DNA of 64,000 nt from Erythrobacter sp047872805 (GTDB lineage Bacteria; Pseudomonadota; Alphaproteobacteria; Sphingomonadales; Sphingomonadaceae): the NCBI RefSeq assembly GCF_047872805.1, contig NZ_JBLQUK010000004.1, positions 143,618-207,617 on the forward strand. Direction: 5' to 3'. Of the stretch, positions 51,908-60,395 are shown one piece after another. The position numbers were made by a program, and so were the translations under genes. The notes below the pieces were generated by a model. That model made no database searches, was not told the DNA's origin, and saw only the letters and a program-made list of their open reading frames with translations. Numbering within the stretch: position 1 is the first letter of the stretch; every line of letters begins with the position of its first letter.

Positions 51908-53074
51908 ATGTATGATCAATATTACGGCTTCAGCGGACGGCCATTTCAGCTCACCCCTGATCCCGATTTCTATTTTGAAAGCGCCAGCCACAAGAAGGCG
52001 TTGAGCTATCTGGGCTATGGACTCAACCAGGGTGAGGGTTTCATCGTCATCACAGGTGAGGTTGGCGCGGGGAAATCGACGCTGGTTGCACATCTGATGG
52101 AGCGGATCGACCGCAATGCGCTTACAGTGGCGCAAGTGGTTACGTCGGCTTTGGACGGCGAGGAATTGATCCATGTTGTCGCGCAGGCCTTTGGCCTGCC
52201 GGTTGAAGGCCATGATAAGGCCGGTGCCTTGGGTGCAATCGAACGTTTTCTGCAGGACGAGGCCCGCGCGGGTCGCCGCTGTCTGCTGGTGGTGGACGAA
52301 TGCCAGAACCTCGATCTGACGGCGCTGGAAGAATTGCGAATGCTATCCAATTTCCAATTGGGCGCGCATCCGTTGCTGCAGAGCCTGCTGCTGGGCCAGC
52401 CCGAATTCCGGCGGACTTTGGCTCATCATCCTGATCTTGACCAATTGCGTCAACGGATCATCGCCTCGCACCATCTCGAAGCGCTCGATGCCGATGAGGT
52501 AGAGGATTACATCCACCACCGGCTCACGCATGTCGGCTGGGATGGACGGCCGCTGTTCGAATACGGCCTGTTGCCAGCGCTCTATGCTGCAACGGGTGGT
52601 ATTCCACGGCGCGTAAACCAGGTCATGAATCGCCTCTTGCTGCTTGGAGCAATCGAGGAACGCGACGCGGTTGGCACCGATATGCTCGATGCCGTTATGG
52701 CCGAAATGACAGCCGATCAATCACATGGATCGCGCGCTGAGACGAGCCCGCTGAGCATTGAAGCGGGTGCAGCCGCACCGGCGCGCGCAATCGATACACA
52801 GCCAGGCATTGACAGCGTTCCTCCAACTGAAGTCGCCGCCTTGCTGGCGCAGCGCGATGCCCGCACCGCCAAACTCGAAGCGGCAATCAGCGAATTGCAA
52901 GCTGCAGGCGCGAATTGCGATCAGGGCGATGTCTCTGCGGTGATTGACAGCCACCTTGGCGACGCAATTAGCCAGATCGAGTTGCGGCTTGAGGAACAGG
53001 AGCGGTCATTTCGCCATGTTCTGACGATGCTGATCGAGTGGCTGGAGGAAGACCCGTCCCGCGAGGCAGCCTGA
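51908..53074 (+). CDS. XrtA-associated AAA ATPase (ExeA-like)
   Basis: The 388-residue protein has the N-terminal block Y-Y-G-F-S-G-R-P-F-Q-L-T-P-D-P, Walker A G-E-V-G-A-G-K-S-T (~50-58), Walker B L-L-V-V-D-E-C-Q-N and the sensor R-Q-R-I-I-A. The C-terminal third contains a putative coiled coil (~310-380). It matches the TIGR03015-type ATPase of exosortase A loci. Its role in the system is not known. It starts 20 nt after the barrel gene. Confidence 0.92.
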   Translation: MYDQYYGFSGRPFQLTPDPDFYFESASHKKALSYLGYGLNQGEGFIVITGEVGAGKSTLVAHLMERIDRNALTVAQVVTSALDGEELIHVVAQAFGLPVEGHDKAGALGAIERFLQDEARAGRRCLLVVDECQNLDLTALEELRMLSNFQLGAHPLLQSLLLGQPEFRRTLAHHPDLDQLRQRIIASHHLEALDADEVEDYIHHRLTHVGWDGRPLFEYGLLPALYAATGGIPRRVNQVMNRLLLLGAIEERDAVGTDMLDAVMAEMTADQSHGSRAETSPLSIEAGAAAPARAIDTQPGIDSVPPTEVAALLAQRDARTAKLEAAISELQAAGANCDQGDVSAVIDSHLGDAISQIELRLEEQERSFRHVLTMLIEWLEEDPSREAA

Positions 53075-53076
53075 CC

Positions 53077-54012
53077 ATGAATGCCGAAACCCCCTTTCAC
53101 AGCGCGGATACACGGATTGCCAACGGCCTTTCGGTCGATGTCGAGGACTGGTTTCAGGTTGGTGCGTTCGAAAATGTTATCAAACGCAGCGAATGGGACG
53201 GCCTGCGCACACGGGTTGAAAGCAATATTGATCGAATCCTCGATCTTTTTGCCGAGGCAGGCGTTCAGGCAACCTTTTTCACGCTGGGCTGGGTTGCCAG
53301 ACGCCACCCGGCAATGATCCGCCGCATCGCCGATGCCGGTCACGAAGTGGCCAGCCACGGATATGACCATGCGCGGGTTTTCAACTTTGACCGCAAAGCC
53401 TTTGCTGATGATATTCGGCTTGCTCGCGATATACTGGAAGATTGTTCGGGTCGACGGGTTGCCGGCTATCGCGCACCCAGTTTTTCCATCGATCCGCGCA
53501 GCAGCTGGGCATTCACGGAACTAGCCGAGCAGGGATACACCTATTCCTCCAGTGTCGCGCCAATTGCGCATGACCATTATGGCTGGCCCGAAGCGCCGCG
53601 TTTTGCGTTTCGCCCGGTTGCAACATCGGATCTGGTTGAGATTCCGGTAACCACCGCAATTCTGGGCGGGCGCCGGGTTGCAGCGGGCGGAGGCGGGTTT
53701 TTCCGGGTGCTTCCCTATGGTTTCTCGCGCTGGGCCATCCGGCAGGTCAACCACCGCGATGAACGCCCGGCGGTGTTCTATTTTCACCCTTGGGAAATTG
53801 ACCCCGATCAGCCGCGGGTTGCCGGTGCGCCGCTGCGATCAAAGCTGCGGCATTACACCGGCCTTGATAAAATGGCGGGCAAGCTGAGCGATCTGGTGCA
53901 CGAATTTCGCTGGACCCGGATGGACGAAATTGCCGCTCGAGAAGCGCTCCGCGCGGTTGATTTCCAAGCCAGCCATGCAGGCGCGACAAAGCGCATAGAG
54001 GTGCCTGCGTGA
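53077..54012 (+). CDS. Polysaccharide deacetylase family protein, XrtA system
   Basis: The 311-residue NodB-fold protein shows S-V-D-V-E-D-W (metal Asp), A-S-H-G-Y-D-H (the H-x3-H pair), R-A-P-S-F-S-I and F-Y-F-H-P-W-E-I-D. It removes N-acetyl groups from the polymer or its precursor; no signal peptide is seen, so action in the cytoplasm or on lipid-linked units is possible. It starts 2 nt after the ATPase stop and its stop overlaps the FemAB gene (GTGA). Confidence 0.92.
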   Translation: MNAETPFHSADTRIANGLSVDVEDWFQVGAFENVIKRSEWDGLRTRVESNIDRILDLFAEAGVQATFFTLGWVARRHPAMIRRIADAGHEVASHGYDHARVFNFDRKAFADDIRLARDILEDCSGRRVAGYRAPSFSIDPRSSWAFTELAEQGYTYSSSVAPIAHDHYGWPEAPRFAFRPVATSDLVEIPVTTAILGGRRVAAGGGGFFRVLPYGFSRWAIRQVNHRDERPAVFYFHPWEIDPDQPRVAGAPLRSKLRHYTGLDKMAGKLSDLVHEFRWTRMDEIAAREALRAVDFQASHAGATKRIEVPA

Positions 54013-55070
54013 ATGCGCCGGTCAACATGATCCAGCAGGTCAGCCTGTATGATCCCGCTGACACGGCGATGTGCGCCCGGATTGAAGGGTTTGTGTGCGA
54101 ACGGCGCGGCAGCCTGTTTCACCGCCCCGCTTGGCTGAATGCGGTGGCAAGAGGCACAGGGCAGCAGGCCTGCGGGCTGGTTGCACAGCAATTGGGCGCG
54201 GTGACCGGGTGGCTTCCCCTGACAGCGGTTCGCTCAGTCTTGTTTGGCAAGGCGCTGGTTTCCAGCGGATTTGGGGTGGGCGGCGGCATTCTTGCAGATA
54301 GTGAGGAGGTTGTCCGGGTTCTTGCCAAGGCGGCGCAGGATCATGCCCGGCGCGGCGGTTTTGCCAGTGTCGAACTGCGCGGGGGGCCTATTCCCGCAGA
54401 TTGGCGCAGATGGAATGATAAACACTGCGGGTTCGAGCGCGCGCTTGCCGCCGATGACGAAGCCGAATTGCTTGCTATCCCGCGCAAGGCCCGCGCTGAG
54501 GTGCGCAAGGGGCTGAAGAACGGTTTGACGGTGCGTATTGGCAGTGATTCGGATGACTTGGCGGCGCATTACGTCGCTTACAGCGAAAGCGTCCGCAATC
54601 TGGGTACGCCGGTCTTTCCCAAGCGACTGTTTCGCGCGATGATTGAGATGTTTCCTGGAACCAGTGACATCCTGACCGTAAGCGATGCTGACAGACCAAT
54701 CGCCAGCGTGCTTTCGTTTTATCACAATGGTGCAGTGATGCCGTTCTGGGGCGGCGGTTCGTTTGCTGCCCGCGCCGCCCGGGCGAATGAGCTGATGTAT
54801 TATGAGTTGATGCTTCATGCCCGAAGAAAAGGCATGCAAAGCTTTGATTTTGGGCGATCAAAGACCGCTAGCGGGCCGTATCATTTCAAGAAGAACTGGG
54901 GGTTTGAACCGCAGCCCTTGACCTATGGCGAATGGGCGGGCGATGGGGCGCGGACGCGCGATGTGGATCCCACCAGCGCAGCTTATTCACGCAAGATTGA
55001 GCTTTGGAAGAAGCTGCCACTGCCGTTGGCCAATGCTGCCGGTCCGTTTATCGCGCGTGGGCTTGCCTGA
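54009..55070 (+). CDS. FemAB family protein, XrtA/PEP-CTERM-associated
   Basis: The 353-residue protein has two GNAT-like lobes. Marks are P-R-K-A-R-A-E-V-R-K-G-L near residue 157, G-A-V-M-P-F-W-G-G-G-S near 237 and F-D-F-G-R-S-K-T-x-S-G-P-Y-H-F-K-K-N-W-G-F near 280, as in the TIGR03019-type family. FemAB enzymes transfer amino acids or acyl groups. The start is GTG at 54009, overlapping the deacetylase stop; the nearby ATG 54013 is out of frame. Confidence 0.9.
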   Translation: MNAPVNMIQQVSLYDPADTAMCARIEGFVCERRGSLFHRPAWLNAVARGTGQQACGLVAQQLGAVTGWLPLTAVRSVLFGKALVSSGFGVGGGILADSEEVVRVLAKAAQDHARRGGFASVELRGGPIPADWRRWNDKHCGFERALAADDEAELLAIPRKARAEVRKGLKNGLTVRIGSDSDDLAAHYVAYSESVRNLGTPVFPKRLFRAMIEMFPGTSDILTVSDADRPIASVLSFYHNGAVMPFWGGGSFAARAARANELMYYELMLHARRKGMQSFDFGRSKTASGPYHFKKNWGFEPQPLTYGEWAGDGARTRDVDPTSAAYSRKIELWKKLPLPLANAAGPFIARGLA

Positions 55071-55078
55071 GCAATTAT

Positions 55079-56305
55079 ATGGGCGAAATTCTCTTTCTTG
55101 CGCACCGTGTGCCGTTTCCGCCTGACCGCGGAGATAAAATTCGCGCGCATCATTTGCTTAGGAGACTGGCAAGCATCGCGCCGGTCCATGTTGGGTGCTT
55201 TGCCGAAAGCGATGCAGACCGGGTTGGAAAGGCTAATCTTGAAGCCATCGCTGCCTCGCATTGCATCGTGAACCGATCAAAGCCACTTGTGCTGGCTGGA
55301 GTAGAGGCTTTGGCGGCGCGCAAGCCGGTCAGCCTGACCGCGTTCCACAGTCATGCGCTGGAAAAATGGGTGCGAAGCGTGATTGCGGAGCGTTACATTG
55401 ACACCATCGTGATTTTTTCTGGTCAGATGGGCCAATATATACCTGACGGATTTGCCGGACGCGTCGTGATCGACCTGTGCGATGTCGATAGCGCAAAGTT
55501 TGAAAGCTACGCCGCATCTGGCACGCGGGTCTGGGTAAACCTCCGCGAAGGGCGGCTGTTGGCGCGATATGAAGAGGAACTCGCACGCCGCGCTGACGCG
55601 ACGATCCTGATTTCCGAAGCCGAGGCGGCCCTGTTTCGTTCCCGCCTTCGTTCGCCTGCGACGGTGAACGTGCAGGTGATTGGGAATGGGATCGACGCCG
55701 CCTACTTCGATCCGCAACGCGCTGAAACGCATGGAGAGATTGCTGCAAGACCAGGCCCTCATTTTACCTTTACCGGGCAAATGGATTATCCACCGAACGA
55801 GGCTGCCGCGCTTTGGGCCATTAAGGAATTTCTGCCGGAAATCCGCAAATCTTTCCCCGAAGCGGAACTGCATATCGTTGGGCGTGGTCCGACACGAACG
55901 TTGCTATCCATGAAGCCAACGAAAGGCCTCTCGATCTGGGGTGAGGTTCCCGACGTCCGCCCCTTTATCTCAGTGACGAACTGTGTGATCGTTCCCCTGA
56001 TGATTGCACGCGGTGTGCAGAACAAGGTGCTCGAAGCGATGGCAATGGCACGTCCTGTGCTCCTGACGCCGCAGGCGGCGACTGGAATTGATGCAACAGA
56101 CGGCGAACATTGGCTGGTCTGTAAGCCATCGCCCACTGCGATGGCAGGGCGGATCAAGACGCTGCTGAACGCTCCAGACCACGCCTTTGAAATGGGAAGT
56201 GCGGCGCGGCAATTTGTGCTCGATCATCACGATTGGGACGCAACGTTGGCACCGCTCGAACGGCTCATTGGCATGAGCGAAAGCGAGGCCCGTGATGCAG
56301 CCTGA
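55079..56305 (+). CDS. Glycosyltransferase (sugar transferase, PEP-CTERM/EpsH1 system)
   Basis: The 408-residue GT-B glycosyltransferase of the TIGR03087 type has the N-terminal H-R-V-P-F-P-P-D-R-G-D-K-I-R motif, N-G-I-D-A-A-Y-F-D-P near residue 210, G-Q-M-D-Y-P-P-N near 240 and the C-terminal nucleotide-sugar region A-R-G-V-Q-N-K-V-L-E-A-M-A-M. It adds a sugar to the repeat unit. It is the only glycosyltransferase in the window. ATG 55079 is favoured over longer starts inside femAB. Confidence 0.9.
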   Translation: MGEILFLAHRVPFPPDRGDKIRAHHLLRRLASIAPVHVGCFAESDADRVGKANLEAIAASHCIVNRSKPLVLAGVEALAARKPVSLTAFHSHALEKWVRSVIAERYIDTIVIFSGQMGQYIPDGFAGRVVIDLCDVDSAKFESYAASGTRVWVNLREGRLLARYEEELARRADATILISEAEAALFRSRLRSPATVNVQVIGNGIDAAYFDPQRAETHGEIAARPGPHFTFTGQMDYPPNEAAALWAIKEFLPEIRKSFPEAELHIVGRGPTRTLLSMKPTKGLSIWGEVPDVRPFISVTNCVIVPLMIARGVQNKVLEAMAMARPVLLTPQAATGIDATDGEHWLVCKPSPTAMAGRIKTLLNAPDHAFEMGSAARQFVLDHHDWDATLAPLERLIGMSESEARDAA

Positions 56306-57326
56306 GGCAGTCCGTTCGGATACAGGACCCCAACGACCCCTTACGCAAATGTCGCAAGCCTGGCGCGCGTCGTTCGCCGTGCTGTTAGTCGGCGCTTTGG
56401 CGGTTGTGGCGCTGGCCGCGCGCGAATGGGGTGAGATGTTTCACCAATGGTGGCATATCGACACCTACACCCACATTCTGCTTGCTCCGGTCATCATCGG
56501 GTGGCTGGTTACGCTCAAATTTGGGGAACTTGCCAAGCTTGAACCGGAGCCATGGTTTCCGGGGCTCTTGATCGTTGCCGCTGGATTGAGCTTGTGGATC
56601 CTTGGCCGCGCGAGCGAGATCAATATAATCGCGCATGCTGGGGCGGTGGGCGTGTTGCAGGGTGTGGTGGTAACCGCAATCGGGCCGCGCGCCGCGCTGG
56701 TGCTGGCGCTGCCGATAGCCTTTGGTGCCTTCCTGGTCCCGATAGGTGATGAGTTTATTCCGGTATTGCAGGCCATTACCGCTGAAATTGCGGTTGCGCT
56801 GACATTGTGGAGTGGCATTCCAGCGGTGGTTGACGGCATCTACATCGACACACCCGTCGGCCTGTTCATTGTTGCAGAAGCGTGTTCGGGGGTGAAGTTT
56901 CTCGCCGCAATGATCACGCTCGCAGTGCTAGTTTGCTTCACCCGCTTTGACAGCTGGCGACGCCGTGCGGCTTTCATGGCGGTTTCGGTCATCGTCCCGA
57001 TCATCGCCAATGGCATCCGCGCATGGGGCACGATCTATATTGCGCAAAGTCAGGGCGTCGAATTTGCCGCCGGGTTCGATCATATTTTCTATGGCTGGAT
57101 TTTCTTTGCAATGGTTGTCGCGTTGATCCTGTCCGCTGCATGGCGTTATTTTGAACGCGAACCGGAGGAATTCGGTTGGAGCACCGCGCAAGTCGGCGCA
57201 TTTGCCTGGCTGCAGAAGTTGGAGTCGGCGCATACCGCTCCCGTCACCGCGCTGGCTGGCTTTGCCGGGCTTACAATACTGGCGGGCATGACCGCTGCGA
57301 TTGTGGCCCCCGCTGCATTGGGCTAA
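56295..57326 (+). CDS. xrtA: Exosortase A
   Basis: The multi-spanning membrane transpeptidase (343 residues) sorts PEP-CTERM proteins. The catalytic triad is visible: Cys197 (E-A-C-S-G-V), Arg242 (N-G-I-R-A-W-G) and His263 (F-D-H-I-F-Y-G-W). About eight to nine hydrophobic segments occupy the protein, the last at ~315-340. The EpsI/DUF3485 domain found fused to the C-terminus of many sphingomonad XrtA proteins is absent, and there is no room for it before the next gene. The start may be ATG 56295 or GTG 56292, overlapping the glycosyltransferase. Confidence 0.92.
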   Translation: MQPEAVRSDTGPQRPLTQMSQAWRASFAVLLVGALAVVALAAREWGEMFHQWWHIDTYTHILLAPVIIGWLVTLKFGELAKLEPEPWFPGLLIVAAGLSLWILGRASEINIIAHAGAVGVLQGVVVTAIGPRAALVLALPIAFGAFLVPIGDEFIPVLQAITAEIAVALTLWSGIPAVVDGIYIDTPVGLFIVAEACSGVKFLAAMITLAVLVCFTRFDSWRRRAAFMAVSVIVPIIANGIRAWGTIYIAQSQGVEFAAGFDHIFYGWIFFAMVVALILSAAWRYFEREPEEFGWSTAQVGAFAWLQKLESAHTAPVTALAGFAGLTILAGMTAAIVAPAALG

Positions 57327-57340
57327 GCGCAGCAATAGCC

Positions 57341-59239
57341 ATGTGCGGGATCGCCGGACTCTTTCATGCTGAAACGCCCAAGCCCGTCGATCCCATGCGG
57401 ATTGAGCGGATGTGCAACGCGCTGGCCCATCGCGGACCAGATGGCGCCGGCGTCTGGACCGATCACGGAGTGGGGCTGGGCCATCGCCGCCTCTCGATCA
57501 TCGACCTCGAAGGATCACCGCAGCCCATGCGTTCAGCCGATAGCAGCGCGGTGATCGCCTTTAACGGTGAAATCTACAATTTCAGGGAATTGCGGCGCGA
57601 ACTCGAATCTCAAGGCACGCGATTCCGGACCGCTGGCGACACCGAGGTCATCCTTGCCGCCTATCAAAGATGGGGCGTGGATTGCCTGGAGAAGCTGCAC
57701 GGCATGTTCGCTTTTGCGCTATACGACCGGGACAACCGGAAATTGCTATTGGCCCGCGACCGGTTCGGGGTGAAGCCCCTGTTCATGGCGCGGTTGTCGG
57801 ATGGCAGTTTGGCGTTCGCTTCTGAACTGAAAGGCCTGCTCGCCCATCCGTTGATGCGCCGCCGTGTCGATCAGACCGCGCTCGATGCCTATATGACTTG
57901 GGGTTACGTCCCCGACACGCATTCGATCCTGTCTGGGGTGGAGAAACTGGGCGCGGGTCATTTTCTGCTGATTGAGCAAGGCAAGCCCGTGCCTCTTCAG
58001 CGCCGCTGGTGGGACATCAGCTTTGGCGAACGAGCCAGCGGCAGCGAAGCCGATCTTTCGGCAGAGTTGGTGCATCTGATGCGGCAAGCGGTGCAATCGC
58101 GGATGGTTTCCGACGTGCCGCTCGGTGCATTCCTTTCAGGCGGGGTTGATAGCTCCAGCGTAGTAGCGTTGATGAGCGAGGCGAGCGCCGAACCTGTGCG
58201 GACGTGTTCGATCGGCTTCGACGTCGCCGCGCTTGATGAAACCAGTTACGCGCAGACTATCGCTGACAAATTTGGCACGGCGCACGAATCCCGCACGGTT
58301 GGGCAGCACGACTTTGGCGCAATCGATCAGCTTTCGGCGATGTTCGATGAACCTTTTGCCGATGCCTCGGCCCTGCCAACCTGGCGGGTGTGCCAATTGG
58401 CCCGTGAAAAGGTGACCGTTGCGTTGTCGGGAGACGGTGCAGACGAAGCCTTTGCTGGCTATCGGCGACAGATCTTTCACCACAATGAGGAACGACTGCG
58501 CGCGCTGCTGCCCAAGGGCTTGCGTCAACCCTTGTTCGGAACATTGGGCCGGGCATGGCCAAAGGCGGATTGGGCACCGCGTCCGCTGCGCGCCAAATCG
58601 ACACTGCTCGCGTTGGCGGAGAACGGTGAGGAAGGCTATGCGCGCGGCCTGTCAGTGATGACGCCTGAGGCGCGCGGTGCGCTGTATTCCAACGAATTTT
58701 CCGCAGCATTATCCGGCTTTCGTGCGGAGGATGAATTGATTCGGCTGATGGCGAATGCTCCAGCACAGAGCGGGCTTGACCGCGCACAATATGCCGATCT
58801 TAAATTCTGGTTGCCCGGCGATATTCTGACCAAGGTCGACCGCACCAGCATGGCCGTCAGCCTCGAAGCGCGTGAACCGTTGCTCGATCACCGGCTTGTC
58901 GAATTTGCGGCGCGGCTTCCCGAAAACATGCGGGTGCGCCGCGGGACCGGCAAGTTTCTGCTGAAGAAATGCATGGAACGCTATTTACCGCAGGAAATTC
59001 TCTACCGCCCAAAACAGGGCTTCGTTACACCAATCGCGGATTGGTTTCGGGGCCCATTGAGCGGCGCAGCGCGCGCGATATCTTCTAGTTCCATCATAAC
59101 GCAATCTGGTTGGTTTCAGCCGCGCGCGCTGGCGGAGTTGGCAGACGCACATATCGCCGGACGCAGCGACAATTCGCGGGTTCTGTGGCAATTGTTGATG
59201 CTGGAAAAATCGCTGTCCCAACTTGATGTCACCGCCTGA
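57341..59239 (+). CDS. Amidotransferase 1, exosortase A system-associated (asparagine-synthase-like)
   Basis: The 632-residue protein starts M-C-G-I-A-G-L-F, so Cys2 is the Ntn glutaminase nucleophile, with the glutaminase domain at ~2-200. The synthetase domain has the ATP-PPi loop L-S-G-G-V-D-S-S near residue 265, S-G-D-G-A-D-E and Y-R-P-K-Q-G-F. It fits the TIGR03108-type family: amide transfer to an intermediate of the polysaccharide pathway. It starts 14 nt after xrtA and ends the operon. Confidence 0.93.
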   Translation: MCGIAGLFHAETPKPVDPMRIERMCNALAHRGPDGAGVWTDHGVGLGHRRLSIIDLEGSPQPMRSADSSAVIAFNGEIYNFRELRRELESQGTRFRTAGDTEVILAAYQRWGVDCLEKLHGMFAFALYDRDNRKLLLARDRFGVKPLFMARLSDGSLAFASELKGLLAHPLMRRRVDQTALDAYMTWGYVPDTHSILSGVEKLGAGHFLLIEQGKPVPLQRRWWDISFGERASGSEADLSAELVHLMRQAVQSRMVSDVPLGAFLSGGVDSSSVVALMSEASAEPVRTCSIGFDVAALDETSYAQTIADKFGTAHESRTVGQHDFGAIDQLSAMFDEPFADASALPTWRVCQLAREKVTVALSGDGADEAFAGYRRQIFHHNEERLRALLPKGLRQPLFGTLGRAWPKADWAPRPLRAKSTLLALAENGEEGYARGLSVMTPEARGALYSNEFSAALSGFRAEDELIRLMANAPAQSGLDRAQYADLKFWLPGDILTKVDRTSMAVSLEAREPLLDHRLVEFAARLPENMRVRRGTGKFLLKKCMERYLPQEILYRPKQGFVTPIADWFRGPLSGAARAISSSSIITQSGWFQPRALAELADAHIAGRSDNSRVLWQLLMLEKSLSQLDVTA

Positions 59240-59463
59240 ACGCTTGTGAGCGGCTTGATTTATCCACAAGTGGTCAAATATTGTCGGCAATTTTTTGGTC
59301 TCTTGACCCGATTTGAGACTCGCCCTGCCGTAATAGCTCAAATAATTCATTGCCAGATTTCGCTCCCTTGGATTAGAGTCTGCGCGTAGACGGCAAAACA
59401 GCCGCACAAATGCCTGACTGCACAAGGCGTTGGGCGTACAGGGTCGAACCGGAGTAACGCGCA

Positions 59464-60387
59464 ATGGACAGCAGCGCCAGCAGGGCAGTTCCATTAACAG
59501 ATGAAATTGAATTGCTCGCCGAAAGCGCGCTCCACGCGTCAATCCCAAAAGAATTGGTTGCATTGGGGGAACTTGACGTTCTCTATGAAGGCCGTTCAGC
59601 GACGCTTTGGACTTACATGAATCCCAAGGGGCGACCCAGTTTTACTCCAATTATGCTCAACGATTTTGAACGTTGGCAGGATCTAATCGAGCAAGGGTTC
59701 GGCCCGGACAAGGTCCCATTGCGTTATCTTGTGCTCGGCAGCCGATCGCCAGACGTTTTCTGTTTCGGCGGTGATCTTGAATTGTTTCAGCGGTTGATCC
59801 GAGAACGCAAGCGCGAAGCTCTGGTTGAATATGGCCATCGCTGCTGCCGAATTCTCGATCGCAATATTCGCACGCTTGGTATTCCCATGCTGACGATTGG
59901 AATGGTGCAGGGCACGGCATTGGGCGGCGGGTTTGAGGCTCTGTTGTCGTTCGATTATATCGTCGCGGAAAAGCAGGCGACGTTTGGTCTCCCCGAAATC
60001 ATGTTTGGCCTATACCCCGGTATGGGCGCACACGCATTCCTCGCGCGGAAGCTTGGAAGTGCGATGGCCGACCGGATAATCGTTTCTAATGAAACGTTCA
60101 CAGCGCAGCAGATGTACGACCTTGGTTTGGTTCATGCCTTGGCGGAGCCCGGAGACGGGGTGAATGCGGTGCGAGATTTTATCAAGAAATCGGATCGCCG
60201 CCATGCCGGTCTTGTCGGATCGCGCCGCGCAATCAAGGAAGTGTGGCAGCTGCACCTTTCAGAACTCAACCGCATCACTGAAATGTGGGCCGACACCGCC
60301 TTGCAATTGCGCGAGCAGGATCTGAAAGTCATGAGCCGTCTGGTCGCTGCGCAGGCCCGTCTGGCAGAGCGCATCGCCGCAGCGTAA
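59464..60387 (+). CDS. rpfF: DSF synthase RpfF-type crotonase
   Basis: The 307-residue crotonase-fold protein matches RpfF, the enoyl-CoA hydratase/thioesterase that makes cis-2-unsaturated fatty acid signals (DSF) from acyl-ACP. It has the oxyanion-hole motif F-G-G-D-L-x-L-F (101-108) and two catalytic-type glutamates at E158 (G-G-G-F-E-A) and E178 (G-L-P-E-I). They are 20 residues apart, the spacing of E141/E161 in Xanthomonas RpfF. The C-terminal block R-I-T-E-M-W-A-D-T-A is also RpfF-like. No rpfC or rpfG is in the window. GGAG lies about 10 nt before the start. The gene has its own 224-nt leader region, so it may be controlled separately from the amidotransferase upstream. Confidence 0.85.
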   Translation: MDSSASRAVPLTDEIELLAESALHASIPKELVALGELDVLYEGRSATLWTYMNPKGRPSFTPIMLNDFERWQDLIEQGFGPDKVPLRYLVLGSRSPDVFCFGGDLELFQRLIRERKREALVEYGHRCCRILDRNIRTLGIPMLTIGMVQGTALGGGFEALLSFDYIVAEKQATFGLPEIMFGLYPGMGAHAFLARKLGSAMADRIIVSNETFTAQQMYDLGLVHALAEPGDGVNAVRDFIKKSDRRHAGLVGSRRAIKEVWQLHLSELNRITEMWADTALQLREQDLKVMSRLVAAQARLAERIAAA

Positions 60388-60395
60388 ACCGCGAT

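Noticed and set aside
41160..59239. XrtA locus as a genomic island or prophage
   Set aside because: No integrase, tRNA, direct repeats or composition break at its borders; neighbours abut by 1 nt and the codon use looks native.
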